Source of the DNA: Clostridium tertium
GTDB taxonomy: Bacteria > Bacillota > Clostridia > Clostridiales > Clostridiaceae
DNA: 64,000 nucleotides
Direction: 5' to 3'
NCBI RefSeq assembly: GCF_017873245.1
Contig: NZ_JAGGJY010000001.1
Location: 310,001-374,000 of the forward strand
A model generated the notes under the pieces. The model ran no database searches and had not been told where the DNA came from. It worked only from the letters and a program-made list of their open reading frames with translations. The position numbers and the translations under genes are program-made. Below are positions 37,757-46,124 of this stretch, piece after piece (the stretch's first letter is position 1; each line of letters opens with the position of its first letter).

Positions 37757-38392
37757 ATGAAAGCCATAATAGTATCAGGAGGGAAAGCACCGTCAAAACA
37801 GCTATTGTTAAATGAAATAAAAAATTCAAATTTAATAATAGGTGCAGATAAAGGGTGTGAGGTGCTATACAATTATAATATATCTCCTAATTACATATTA
37901 GGTGATTTTGATTCAGCTGATAAATATATAATAAAAGCTATGGAAGTTTCAGGATGTGAAAAAATTAAATATAAAAAGGAAAAAGACTTTACTGATACGG
38001 AAATTGCTTTTAATTTAGCAGTTGAAAAGGGAGCAAAAGAAATAGTATTACTAGGAGGGACAGGGACAAGGTACGATCACTCCTTAAGTAATTTAGGTCT
38101 TATGTTAAAAGCTCTAAAAATGTCTATAATTTTAAAAATAATCGATGATAATAATATAATTTTTTTAACTGATAAAAGTATGATATTAAAAGGAAATAAA
38201 GGTGACACAATATCTTTTCATGCTTATTGCGAATGTGTAAAAAATCTTAATATATGTGGATCAAAATATGATCTTATAAATTATGATTTATATTTGGGCG
38301 ATGGATTAACAACGTCTAATGAATTTATAGGTAATGATATAAAAATAACATTTGATAGTGGAATTTTAATGGTTCTCTATACAAAAGATTAA
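37757..38392 (+). CDS. thiN: Thiamine pyrophosphokinase
   Basis: This enzyme converts thiamine and ATP to thiamine pyrophosphate. Family features are GADKGCEVLYNYNISPNYILGDFDSAD in the N-terminal domain, KDFTDTEIAFNLA, and GGTGTRYDHSLSNLGLM. The 211 residues are normal. It is coupled to rpe (one intervening base), as in the Bacillus rsgA-rpe-thiN-spoVM order, and the terminator-like hairpin before spoVM follows. Confidence 0.93.
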   Translation: MKAIIVSGGKAPSKQLLLNEIKNSNLIIGADKGCEVLYNYNISPNYILGDFDSADKYIIKAMEVSGCEKIKYKKEKDFTDTEIAFNLAVEKGAKEIVLLGGTGTRYDHSLSNLGLMLKALKMSIILKIIDDNNIIFLTDKSMILKGNKGDTISFHAYCECVKNLNICGSKYDLINYDLYLGDGLTTSNEFIGNDIKITFDSGILMVLYTKD

Positions 38393-38404
38393 ATTTAAAA
38401 AAGT

Positions 38405-38460
38405 AATCACTCATTTTATTTATTTGCATACAATGTATATAAAGAGATGAGTGATTTTTT
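38405..38460 (+). terminator. Terminator of the rpe-thiN unit with a 32-base loop
   Basis: AATCACTCAT (38405-38414) pairs perfectly with ATGAGTGATT (38447-38456), with T residues continuing to 38460. The loop holds CATACAAT, a SigE-type -10. Transcripts from upstream should fold and stop here. Confidence 0.75.
38427..38434 (+). promoter_or_regulatory. Candidate SigE -10 element for spoVM
   Basis: CATACAAT matches the SigE -10 consensus and lies about 43 bases before the spoVM ATG. The -35 is weak (TCACTCA, about 38407-38413). Starting near 38441, a transcript would contain only the right arm of the terminator. Confidence 0.5.
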
Positions 38461-38476
38461 ATTGGAGGGAGAATTT

Positions 38477-38548
38477 ATGAAGATAATAGCTATAAAATTA
38501 CCAAGGTTTATTTCAAATTTTATAAGATTTTTTAAAAGAAAAAAATAA
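38477..38548 (+). CDS. spoVM: Stage V sporulation protein M (SpoVM), 23 residues
   Basis: SpoVM is a tiny amphipathic peptide that senses the curved forespore membrane and anchors SpoIVA, starting coat assembly. The product reads MKIIAIKLPRF at its N-terminus, keeping the KLP core with the key Pro at residue 9, and ends in a basic FFKRKK. It lies in the conserved place between thiN and rpmB. GGAGGGAG precedes the ATG by about seven bases. The C-terminal half differs from the Bacillus peptide, which has Gly-Gly before its helix. SpoIVA, its partner, is also in this window. Confidence 0.88.
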   Translation: MKIIAIKLPRFISNFIRFFKRKK

Positions 38549-38611
38549 AATACATATGAAGAGTGTATGACTATTAAGGAAGAGATTCTTTAAAAATTAA
38601 AAAAAATAAAT

Positions 38612-38645
38612 AAAAAATGCAATTGTTAATTCAATTGCATTTTCT
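38612..38645. terminator. Bidirectional terminator between spoVM and rpmB
   Basis: A 12-bp stem (AAAATGCAATTG with its complement) and a TTAATT loop sit between the convergent ends of spoVM (+) and rpmB (-). A and T runs flank both sides. Confidence 0.85.
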
Positions 38646-38653
38646 ATTTGAAC

Positions 38654-38845
38654 TTATATTGCTCTTTGAACCTTACCAGATCTAAGGCATCTTGTACATA
38701 CATGAACTGTCTTTGGTGTTCCGTTAACTAAAGCCTTTACTCTCTTTATGTTAGGAGCCCAAGTTCTCTTTGATTGACGATGTGAGTGGGAGTATTGAGT
38801 TCCAGATACAACCCCTTTATTACAAACTTCGCATCTTCTTGCCAC
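38654..38845 (-). CDS. rpmB: 50S ribosomal protein L28 (zinc-ribbon form)
   Basis: L28 is a small protein of the large ribosomal subunit. The 63-residue product has two cysteine pairs (CEVC near the N-terminus and CTRC near the C-terminus), so it is the zinc-binding form. Basic segments such as SHSHRQSKRTWAPNIKRVK bind rRNA. The start is GTG on the minus strand, with AAGGAGGTG about ten bases upstream. It stands alone, pointing against spoVM and away from yloU. Confidence 0.96.
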   Translation of the reverse strand: MARRCEVCNKGVVSGTQYSHSHRQSKRTWAPNIKRVKALVNGTPKTVHVCTRCLRSGKVQRAI

Positions 38846-38892
38846 TTGAAAACACCTCCTTATTTGTGAAGATAATTTCTCTTCAATAGGAC

Positions 38893-38921
38893 AGATTAAA
38901 TTTTAACATAGTAGGTGTCAA
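38893..38921 (-). promoter_or_regulatory. Candidate promoter of rpmB (minus strand)
   Basis: On the minus strand TTGACA (38921-38916) and TAATCT (38898-38893) are separated by 17 bases, about 50 bases before the rpmB start. Confidence 0.5.
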
Positions 38922-39021
38922 AAAAGCAAGAGAAATTGAGAAAAAAATGAAAAAACTTTTAAATTAAAAAAAAATTATATATCTAAGGATATCTCCATAT
39001 ACTAAGCTATGTAATATTTAC

Positions 39022-39050
39022 TTGAATAATAAATGTAAGTAATATAAAAT
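39022..39050 (+). promoter_or_regulatory. Sigma-A promoter of yloU-fakA
   Basis: TTGAAT (39022-39027), 17 bases and TAAAAT (39045-39050) lie 34 bases before the yloU ATG. Confidence 0.65.
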
Positions 39051-39083
39051 ATAGTATAAGGATATTTATAAGGAGGATTCTAT

Positions 39084-39431
39084 ATGGTAGGATATTCAAA
39101 CGAACTTGGAAATATACATTACTCTGAAGAGGTACTTGCAAAAATTGTTGGTCTTTCAACTATGGAGTGCTATGGAGTTGTTGGTATGGTTTCTAAGAAT
39201 GCCACTGAAGGCTTATGGGAATTAATGAGAATAGAAAATTTAAGCAAGGGTGTTAAGCTAAAGTTTAATGAAGATAAATTAGTAATAGAATTATATGTTA
39301 TGGTTGAGTATGGAACAAAGATTTCTGTAATAGCAAATAACATAATACAAAAGGTACGTTATAGTGTGGAAAACTTTACTGGATTAAAAGTTTCATCTGT
39401 TACAGTAAATGTTCAAGCAGTTAGAGTCTAG
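39084..39431 (+). CDS. Asp23/Gls24 family envelope stress response protein (YloU)
   Basis: This 115-residue protein is of the Asp23/Gls24 (DUF322) family, found at the cytoplasmic face of the membrane in other Firmicutes. It shows the typical NIHYSEEVLAKIVGLSTMECYGVVGM start and the IQKVRYSVENFTGLKVSSVTVNVQAV end. AGGAGG precedes the ATG. It is next to fakA (YloV), as in Bacillus yloU-yloV, which suggests a link to envelope or lipid state, though the molecular role is not known. Confidence 0.92.
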   Translation: MVGYSNELGNIHYSEEVLAKIVGLSTMECYGVVGMVSKNATEGLWELMRIENLSKGVKLKFNEDKLVIELYVMVEYGTKISVIANNIIQKVRYSVENFTGLKVSSVTVNVQAVRV

Positions 39432-39442
39432 GAGGTAAAAAG

Positions 39443-41113
39443 ATGAAATATCAGAAAATAAATGGCCATGACTTTTATAACATGGTTGTTAATGCTAGCA
39501 ATAGATTGTTAGAGGAAAGTGAATACGTTAATGCTTTAAATGTATTCCCTGTTCCAGATGGAGATACAGGAACAAACATGTCAGCTACATTTAAAGCTGC
39601 GGTTAAAGAAATAGAGGGATTAAATTCTGAATCAATTGCAGAAACTTCAAAAAAGCTTGCTAAAGGAGCTTTAATGGGTGCAAGAGGAAATTCAGGAGTA
39701 ATTCTTTCACAAATATTAAGAGGTATTTCTAAGGGCTTAGAAGGAAAGACTGAAGTAGACACTGTAGAACTTGCAATAGCATTTAAAGAAGGTAGCAATG
39801 CTGCTTATAAAGCAGTTATGAGACCAACAGAAGGAACTATACTTTCTGTAATTAGAGCAGCTGCAGAAGCAGCTATTGATACAGATGTTAAAGATGTAGT
39901 AGATCTTATGGAAGTTATAGTAACAGAAGCAAAAATAATGTTAGATAAAACTCCAGATTTATTACCAGCTTTAAAGAAGGCAAAGGTTGTAGATTCAGGT
40001 GGAATGGGATTATACATTATTCTTAAAGGTATGTATGATGCTTTAAAAGATGATATAAAAGCAGAAATAAAAGATATAAAGCCAGCTTCAGCTAAAATGC
40101 AAGGAGCTCAAGGTACAGAAGATATAGATATAAAATTTGGATATTGTACTGAGTTTATAATTCTTGCAGATGCTAGTAAAGCTGATAAATTTAGAGATGA
40201 AATAATACCAATGGGAGACTCACAAGTTGTAGTTGGATATGAAGATGTAATAAAAGTACATATTCATACAAATGACCCTGGTGCTGTTTTAGCAAAGGCT
40301 GTTAAATTAGGAGAATTATCTAAAATAAAAATAGATAATATGAGAGAAGAACATAGAGAAGTACTTTTAAGTAAAGAAGAGTATAAAGAAGCTAATGTTA
40401 ATGATTCAAATCACTTTGAAGGTGAAGCAGCTATTGAAGAAGTAGAACAAGAAAAGAAAAAGTATGCTTTTGTAGCAGTTGCTATGGGAGAAGGTATAAC
40501 AAATATTTTCAAAGATTTAGGTGTTGATTATGTTATAGAAGGTGGCCAAACAATGAATCCTTCAACTCAAGATATAATGGAATGTATATCTAAATTAAAT
40601 GCTGATCATATATTTGTTTTACCAAATAATAAAAATATAATAATGTCAGCAAATCAAGCTGCTGAAATATCTGATAAAGATGTTAAAGTTATTCCAACAA
40701 CTACAATTCCTCAAGGAATAACATGTATAACTATGTTTAATCCAGAAGCTGAAGTTGAGGAAAATATAGAAAGTCTTAAAGAAGCAATGGGAATGGTTAA
40801 GACAGGTTCTGTGACTTATGCAGTAAGAGATACAGAAATGGATGGAATAGAAATAAAAGAAGGAAATATGCTTGGTCTAATTGAAGGTAAGATAAAGAAA
40901 GTTGGTTCATCATATTGCGATGTTGCAGAAGAAGTGCTTTCAGAGATGATAGATGAAGAAAGTGAACTTATAACAATATTATATGGTTCAGATGTTACTG
41001 AAGCGGAAGCAGAAAAGTTTGCAGAAAAAATAGAAGAAAAATATGAAGATTTAGATGTTCAATGCTATAGAGGAGCACAGCCTCTTTATTACTTCTTAAT
41101 GTCAGTAGAATAA
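39443..41113 (+). CDS. fakA: Fatty acid kinase subunit FakA (DAK2 domain, YloV)
   Basis: FakA phosphorylates fatty acids presented by FakB proteins so that they can enter phospholipid synthesis through PlsY. The N-terminal DAK2 nucleotide-binding domain has NVFPVPDGDTGTNMSAT and GARGNSGVILSQILRG. The middle domain and the DegV-like C-terminal domain (DUF1949-type, with FGYCTEFIIL) follow; a short acidic linker lies at about 315-335. The 556 residues are typical. It begins 11 bases after yloU with AGGAGG upstream. Confidence 0.92.
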   Translation: MKYQKINGHDFYNMVVNASNRLLEESEYVNALNVFPVPDGDTGTNMSATFKAAVKEIEGLNSESIAETSKKLAKGALMGARGNSGVILSQILRGISKGLEGKTEVDTVELAIAFKEGSNAAYKAVMRPTEGTILSVIRAAAEAAIDTDVKDVVDLMEVIVTEAKIMLDKTPDLLPALKKAKVVDSGGMGLYIILKGMYDALKDDIKAEIKDIKPASAKMQGAQGTEDIDIKFGYCTEFIILADASKADKFRDEIIPMGDSQVVVGYEDVIKVHIHTNDPGAVLAKAVKLGELSKIKIDNMREEHREVLLSKEEYKEANVNDSNHFEGEAAIEEVEQEKKKYAFVAVAMGEGITNIFKDLGVDYVIEGGQTMNPSTQDIMECISKLNADHIFVLPNNKNIIMSANQAAEISDKDVKVIPTTTIPQGITCITMFNPEAEVEENIESLKEAMGMVKTGSVTYAVRDTEMDGIEIKEGNMLGLIEGKIKKVGSSYCDVAEEVLSEMIDEESELITILYGSDVTEAEAEKFAEKIEEKYEDLDVQCYRGAQPLYYFLMSVE

Positions 41114-41117
41114 TTAC

Positions 41118-41164
41118 AAAGCACAAGTTACTACTTTATTTACATAAGTGGAAACTTGTGCTTT
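41118..41164 (+). terminator. Possible terminator after fakA
   Basis: A perfect 12-bp stem (AAAGCACAAGTT with AACTTGTGCTTT) encloses a 23-base loop. The tail (TTTAATATTTA) is only partly T-rich. Confidence 0.6.
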
Positions 41165-41198
41165 AATATTTAGTGAATTAAAATTTTGAGGTGAGCAA

Positions 41199-43229
41199 AT
41201 GAATATATTTATGGAGATTTCTTCTCTAAAAGGAGTAGGACCAAAGCTTACTGAAAAGCTTAATAAATGTGGGATATTTACTATTTATGATTTACTTTTA
41301 TATTTTCCAAGAGATTATGAATTTATTAAAGGTGATGTTGCCTTTAATGAAATAGATGGTGAAGAAAAACAAATTCTAACTTGCAGGGTAATAGGATACG
41401 ATAGAGATGTTAAAACTAAAACTGGGAAGATAATATCTGTAATAAAGTTTGATTATAAAGGACATATAGTCATTGCAAAATGGTTTAATCAAAGATACAT
41501 AAAAAATTCTTATAGATTAAATGAGTTTTATGATTTAGTTGGTAAGTTTAAAAGAGTAGGAAATTTATTAGAAGTAATAAATCCTATGGTTGGATGTAGA
41601 GATGCAAAACAAAGTGAAATTATACCTAAATATCCATTAAAGGGCGATTTAAGTGATAGGATAATTACTAAACTTATAAATCAAATACTAGATGAAGTAA
41701 TAATAACAGATAATTTACCGAAGGAAATTTTAGATAAATATAAGATGATAGGTCTTGATAAAGCTATTAGAGAAATACATTTTCCAAAAGGAAAAGGTGA
41801 TTTAGATCAAGCAATTATAAGATTGAAATTCCAAGAACTATTTACTTACTCGATGAAACTTTTATTACTTAAAAATAAATTGAGAAGCAATGATGGAATT
41901 TCATTTTATTGGCATGAAGAGTTAACTACATTAAAAGAATCATTACCTTTTAATTTGACAGATGCACAAACAAAAGTTGTTAGAGAAATTTTAAGAGATC
42001 AAAAAAGTAAGTATTCTATGAATAGGCTAGTTCAAGGGGATGTTGGTAGCGGAAAAACCATAGTTGCTATAATAGCTATGTTTAATGTTATAAAAAATGG
42101 ATTTCAAGCTTCTTTAATGGTTCCTACAGAAATACTTGCTAATCAACATTATGAAGAGACGTTAAAGATTTTGAAAAATTTTAACGTAGAAGTTGAATTA
42201 CTAACTGGAAGTACTAGTTTAAAAGAAAAAAGAAGGATAAAAGAAAGGATATCAACTGGAGAGCCATTAATTGTTATAGGAACACATGCATTAATACAAG
42301 AAGATGTAGATTTTACTAATTTAGGTCTTGTTATTACCGATGAACAACATAGGTTTGGTGTTGAACAAAGAAGTAAGCTTATAAATAAGGGAAGAAGACC
42401 GGATGTTTTAGTTATGACGGCAACACCTATTCCTAGAACTTTAGCTTTATATATGTATTCTGATTTAGATGTTTCAATAATCGATAAGCTACCTCCAGGA
42501 AGAAAGAAAATAGATACAAGATTTTATTCGGAAAATGATAGGATGTTAGCTTATGATTTAGCCTTAGATGAAATAAGAAAAGGAAGGCAAGTTTATATAG
42601 TTTGTCCTTTAATTGAAGAAAATGAAAAAATGGAATTAAATTCAGTAGAAAAGCTTTATGAAGAATTAAAAGATGGTGTATTTAAAAATATAAGCGTAGA
42701 AATACTTCATGGTAAAATGAAGCCTAAAGAAAAAGATGAGCTTATAAATTTATTTAAAGATGATAAAATTAAAGTTATTATTTCAACTACTGTTATTGAG
42801 GTAGGAGTAAATGTTCCTAATGCATCCATGATGATTATAGAGAATTCAGAAAGATTTGGATTAGCACAGCTTCATCAGTTAAGAGGAAGAGTTGGAAGAG
42901 GACAATATGAATCTTATTGTATTTTAATTGGAAAAGCTAAGAATGAAAAAACAAGAAAGAGAATGGAAATAATGACAGAATCAACTGATGGTTTTTATAT
43001 ATCAGAACAAGACCTTAAGTTAAGAGGTGCAGGAGAAATGTTTGGTCTTAGGCAAAGTGGAGATATAGGTCTTGTGCTTGCGGATATTTATGAAGATATT
43101 GATATACTGAAATGTGCAAGATACGAAGCTAATAATTTAATTAACTCTGAGCAAATAGAACATGTAAAATTATGTAATGAAATATCTAATTCAATTGAAA
43201 GATATAGTCGATATATTTGTTTTAATTAA
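41199..43229 (+). CDS. recG: ATP-dependent DNA helicase RecG
   Basis: RecG remodels stalled forks and Holliday junctions. An N-terminal wedge (OB-fold) domain is followed by a superfamily 2 motor with Walker A GDVGSGKT at about residues 280-287, the DEQH box in ITDEQHRFGVEQRS, TATPIPRTLAL, and the RecG-specific GLAQLHQLRGRVGRG and FYISEQDLKLRGAGEMFGLRQSG. The 676 residues are normal. GAGGTGAG precedes the ATG. Confidence 0.97.
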   Translation: MNIFMEISSLKGVGPKLTEKLNKCGIFTIYDLLLYFPRDYEFIKGDVAFNEIDGEEKQILTCRVIGYDRDVKTKTGKIISVIKFDYKGHIVIAKWFNQRYIKNSYRLNEFYDLVGKFKRVGNLLEVINPMVGCRDAKQSEIIPKYPLKGDLSDRIITKLINQILDEVIITDNLPKEILDKYKMIGLDKAIREIHFPKGKGDLDQAIIRLKFQELFTYSMKLLLLKNKLRSNDGISFYWHEELTTLKESLPFNLTDAQTKVVREILRDQKSKYSMNRLVQGDVGSGKTIVAIIAMFNVIKNGFQASLMVPTEILANQHYEETLKILKNFNVEVELLTGSTSLKEKRRIKERISTGEPLIVIGTHALIQEDVDFTNLGLVITDEQHRFGVEQRSKLINKGRRPDVLVMTATPIPRTLALYMYSDLDVSIIDKLPPGRKKIDTRFYSENDRMLAYDLALDEIRKGRQVYIVCPLIEENEKMELNSVEKLYEELKDGVFKNISVEILHGKMKPKEKDELINLFKDDKIKVIISTTVIEVGVNVPNASMMIIENSERFGLAQLHQLRGRVGRGQYESYCILIGKAKNEKTRKRMEIMTESTDGFYISEQDLKLRGAGEMFGLRQSGDIGLVLADIYEDIDILKCARYEANNLINSEQIEHVKLCNEISNSIERYSRYICFN

Positions 43230-43234
43230 AAAAA

Positions 43235-43263
43235 TTGTATATAGAGAAATATTATGTTAAAAT
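43235..43263 (+). promoter_or_regulatory. Sigma-A promoter of rsmD-coaD
   Basis: TTGTAT (43235-43240), 17 bases and TAAAAT (43258-43263) lie 31 bases before the rsmD ATG. Confidence 0.6.
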
Positions 43264-43293
43264 TGAAATGATAGTACCTAAGGAGGAAACTAA

Positions 43294-43848
43294 ATGAGAA
43301 TAATAGCAGGGAAAGCAAGAGGAAGAAAATTAATACCTCCTGCAACTATGGAAACTAGACCAACTTTAGATAGAGTAAAAGAAGCTATGTTTAGTATAAT
43401 TCAAGGATACATACCAGATGCAGTTGCTGTAGATGTTTTTGCAGGGACAGGAAGTCTTGGTTTAGAAGCAGCAAGTAGAGGAGCTAAAGAGGTTTATTTA
43501 ATTGATAAAAGCAACACAACATTTCCTTTATTAAAACAAAATATAGAGAATTTAAAATTTCAAGATTTTTGTACTCCATTAAATATGGATTCATATGATG
43601 CTTTGAAAATGTTAAATAAAAAGGGAAAAATTTTTGATATTATATTTATAGACCCGCCTTATTGTAAGGAAATGATTCCAGAAGCAATTAAAATAATAAA
43701 AGAAAATAATATGCTAAAAGAAAATGGAATAATAGTCACTAAAATAGATTCTATAGAAGAAATATACGATGGATATAAGGATATAAAGTTATTGCAAAGC
43801 AGAAAGTACGGTAATACAACAGTATGCTTTTATAAATATGAGGAGTAA
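43294..43848 (+). CDS. rsmD: 16S rRNA (guanine-966-N2)-methyltransferase RsmD
   Basis: RsmD methylates G966 of 16S rRNA. It shows the family N-terminus MRIIAGKARGRKL, TRPTLDRVKEAMF, the SAM site VAVDVFAGTGSLGLEAASRGA and the catalytic DPPY motif in IIFIDPPYCK. The 184 residues fit. AAGGAGG lies before the ATG, and coaD follows, as is usual in Firmicutes. Confidence 0.95.
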   Translation: MRIIAGKARGRKLIPPATMETRPTLDRVKEAMFSIIQGYIPDAVAVDVFAGTGSLGLEAASRGAKEVYLIDKSNTTFPLLKQNIENLKFQDFCTPLNMDSYDALKMLNKKGKIFDIIFIDPPYCKEMIPEAIKIIKENNMLKENGIIVTKIDSIEEIYDGYKDIKLLQSRKYGNTTVCFYKYEE

Positions 43849-43865
43849 TTTAAAAGGTGAGAGAT

Positions 43866-44339
43866 ATGAATATAGCAGTTTATCCAGGAAGTTTTGATCC
43901 TATTACTAATGGCCACTTAGATATAATCTCTAGGGGAGCTAAAATTTATGATAAGCTTATAGTTGCTGTGCTAGTAAATATGGATAAAAAATGTTTATTT
44001 GATATTGAAGAAAGAGTGGAATTAATTAAAAAAGTTACTAAGGATTTAGATAATGTAGAAGTCTTAAGTTTTGAAGGATTATTAGTAGATTTTGCAAGAA
44101 TTCATAATTCAAAAGTTATACTAAAAGGTCTTAGAACAGTATCTGATTTTGAATATGAATTTCAAATGGCACTTATGAATTCTAAACTTGATCCAGATAT
44201 AGAGACGGTATTCATGATGACTTCTTCAGCATATTCTTATGTAAGTTCATCTTCAGTAAAGCAAGTAGCAAAGTTTGGTGGAAATATCAAAGGTCTTGTA
44301 CCAGAAGAACTAATTACAGAAGTTATGGATAGATTTTAA
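43866..44339 (+). CDS. coaD: Phosphopantetheine adenylyltransferase
   Basis: CoaD makes dephospho-CoA from 4'-phosphopantetheine and ATP, the step after CoaBC. The nucleotidyl-transferase motif [15 protein letters not shown] is at the N-terminus, with [16 protein letters not shown] in the middle and the second ATP motif [16 protein letters not shown] near the end. The ATG at 43866 is chosen because AAAGGTGA lies just before it; the in-frame GTG at 43857 lies within that site. The 157 residues are normal. Confidence 0.96.
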   Translation: MNIAVYPGSFDPITNGHLDIISRGAKIYDKLIVAVLVNMDKKCLFDIEERVELIKKVTKDLDNVEVLSFEGLLVDFARIHNSKVILKGLRTVSDFEYEFQMALMNSKLDPDIETVFMMTSSAYSYVSSSSVKQVAKFGGNIKGLVPEELITEVMDRF

Positions 44340-44364
44340 AGATTTTTATCGAGGGGGAAGAGGG

Positions 44365-44901
44365 ATGGATAAGATTGAAGTTAATATTATAGAGCTTTTA
44401 GAGTATTTAGAGGAGTTAATAGAAACAGCTCCCAAAGTGCCTATAACAGGTAAAAGTGTAATAGATAAAAAGGAATTCTTAGAAGTAATTGATCAAGTAA
44501 TAAATTATCTTCCAGATCAATTAAAAAAAGCACAATGGGTAATGACTGAAAAAGACAGAATACTAGGGGATGCGCAAAAGCAATATGAATCGACTAAAAG
44601 TGAAATTATGGAAATGATGAAACAGAAAGTTGAAAATCATGATATAGTTAAAGAATCAAAAATAAGAGCTAATGAAATAATTGCCCTAGCTCAAAGAGAT
44701 GCTAAGGCAATTAGGATTGGTTCAAGAGAATATTCAACGGAAATTTTAGCTCAATTAGATAGAGAAATTGAAGAAAAAAGAAATATGCTAATTGAAAATA
44801 TGCAAAAATCTTTTGAAATGGCAGCAAAAGATATAGATGAAAAATTAAGTAGCACAGGAGATAAAATTAAAGAAAACATTTCTGAATTAAGAGGAATGTA
44901 A
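44365..44901 (+). CDS. Conserved clostridial coiled-coil protein of unknown function
   Basis: I do not recognise a named family beyond similar clostridial proteins loosely labelled ATPase; there is no P-loop. The 178 residues are rich in Glu, Lys and Ile. A helical segment from about residue 60 to 175 (AQWVMTEKDRILGDAQKQYESTKSE ... EILAQLDREIEEKRNMLIENM) is likely one long coiled coil resembling F-type ATP synthase b subunits, but there is no membrane anchor. It follows coaD by 25 bases with GGGGGAAGAGGG upstream. Its last 15 bases overlap the 3' end of ylbJ on the other strand. Confidence 0.75.
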   Translation: MDKIEVNIIELLEYLEELIETAPKVPITGKSVIDKKEFLEVIDQVINYLPDQLKKAQWVMTEKDRILGDAQKQYESTKSEIMEMMKQKVENHDIVKESKIRANEIIALAQRDAKAIRIGSREYSTEILAQLDREIEEKRNMLIENMQKSFEMAAKDIDEKLSSTGDKIKENISELRGM

Positions 44902-46077
44902 TCTTCTTTTAAAGTTTTTTACTACCATTGATATTAATAGTGTTATACTAAGCAATATTAATATAGGAATAAAAAGTCTATAAAATGTATAAATAGTATA
45001 ATTTTTACTTGGAGTTATATTTGAAGTAGGTATTGAAGTCAAAATTATATTGCTTGCTACAAAGGTTATTATAAAACTTAGTACTCCTTGAATAAATTTA
45101 TAAAAAATGTATTTTTTAATATTTGGATTACTTTTGCTTACTATGGAGCTTACTTGAGCTATAACTGATAAGCTTGAAAATGATAAAATAAAACTCATCA
45201 TGCTTAATTTTAGGCTCATGGATATACTAGATGCAGAAATTAATTTACATCCGTTTGTAAATTCAATACTACCTAAAAATAAGTTGTATAAAGTTCCGGA
45301 TGGTAATTTAACTAAGTTTTCCAAGATTTCAAAAGCAGTACTTATATAAGTGTTGCTTTTTATTATGCTTATAACTACAGAAAATATTATTACAAAAGCA
45401 CCTACATTTATAGTTGTAGTAATTGCTCCTTCTATGGAATTTTTTAAATTAGTTCCAAAAGGATTTTCTTTATAAGAACTATTTATAGTATTAGATGAAC
45501 TGATATTTATAGATTTTTTTCTTGTTAAAAAACCTACAATTATTATAGAAAGATAATTAGCAATTAATAAGATATATCCAAGTTTTACATTATAAAGCAT
45601 AGAAGATGCTACTGATCCTAATATGAAAATAGGGCCTGCATTAGAAGCTATATTTAATAGCCTTTCATACTCGCTTTTATGTATATATCCAAGTTCATAA
45701 ATATCTAAAGAATATTTTGCTCCTAAAGGATAACCGCATATAAAGCTTGCGGCTAATGGGAAAGAACAAGTTTTTGAAAGACCTAATGGTTTGCAAAGTA
45801 ATGGACCTAGTATTTTTGAATAAAGTCCGATACCATCATAATAAATTAGTAAATTACATATTACGCTAAAGGGAAAAATCGTTGGTAATATTGCAGTTAC
45901 AACAAGTTTTGCGCCACTTATAGCTGCAGACATACTGGCTTCTAAATTTACCACAAATACAATAATAAAGATGGTAATTGCAAAACAGATTACGTAATTT
46001 TTTCTTACATTTAAAAGCTTTAATAATAATGCTACAAGTAAAAAGACAAAAAGCCATAAAACAAAAATACTAAACAT
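44887..46077 (-). CDS. ylbJ: Sporulation integral membrane protein YlbJ
   Basis: YlbJ is a polytopic membrane protein of the nucleoside-recognition (Gate) domain family, needed for normal spore cortex or heat resistance in Bacillus. The 396 residues contain about nine to ten hydrophobic segments and the family pattern SAAISGAKLVVTAILPTIFPF, CKPLGLSKTCSFPLAASFICGYPLGAK and NIASNAGPIFILGSVA. It is on the minus strand with AGGAGGTTAA before the ATG, 47 bases downstream of tmcAL in the same direction, so the two are probably co-transcribed. Its stop overlaps the neighbouring plus-strand gene by 15 bases. Confidence 0.9.
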   Translation of the reverse strand: MFSIFVLWLFVFLLVALLLKLLNVRKNYVICFAITIFIIVFVVNLEASMSAAISGAKLVVTAILPTIFPFSVICNLLIYYDGIGLYSKILGPLLCKPLGLSKTCSFPLAASFICGYPLGAKYSLDIYELGYIHKSEYERLLNIASNAGPIFILGSVASSMLYNVKLGYILLIANYLSIIIVGFLTRKKSINISSSNTINSSYKENPFGTNLKNSIEGAITTTINVGAFVIIFSVVISIIKSNTYISTAFEILENLVKLPSGTLYNLFLGSIEFTNGCKLISASSISMSLKLSMMSFILSFSSLSVIAQVSSIVSKSNPNIKKYIFYKFIQGVLSFIITFVASNIILTSIPTSNITPSKNYTIYTFYRLFIPILILLSITLLISMVVKNFKRRLHSS

Positions 46078-46124
46078 AAAATTAACCTCCTATATAGTAT
46101 TTATATGCCTATGACTTCTTAATA

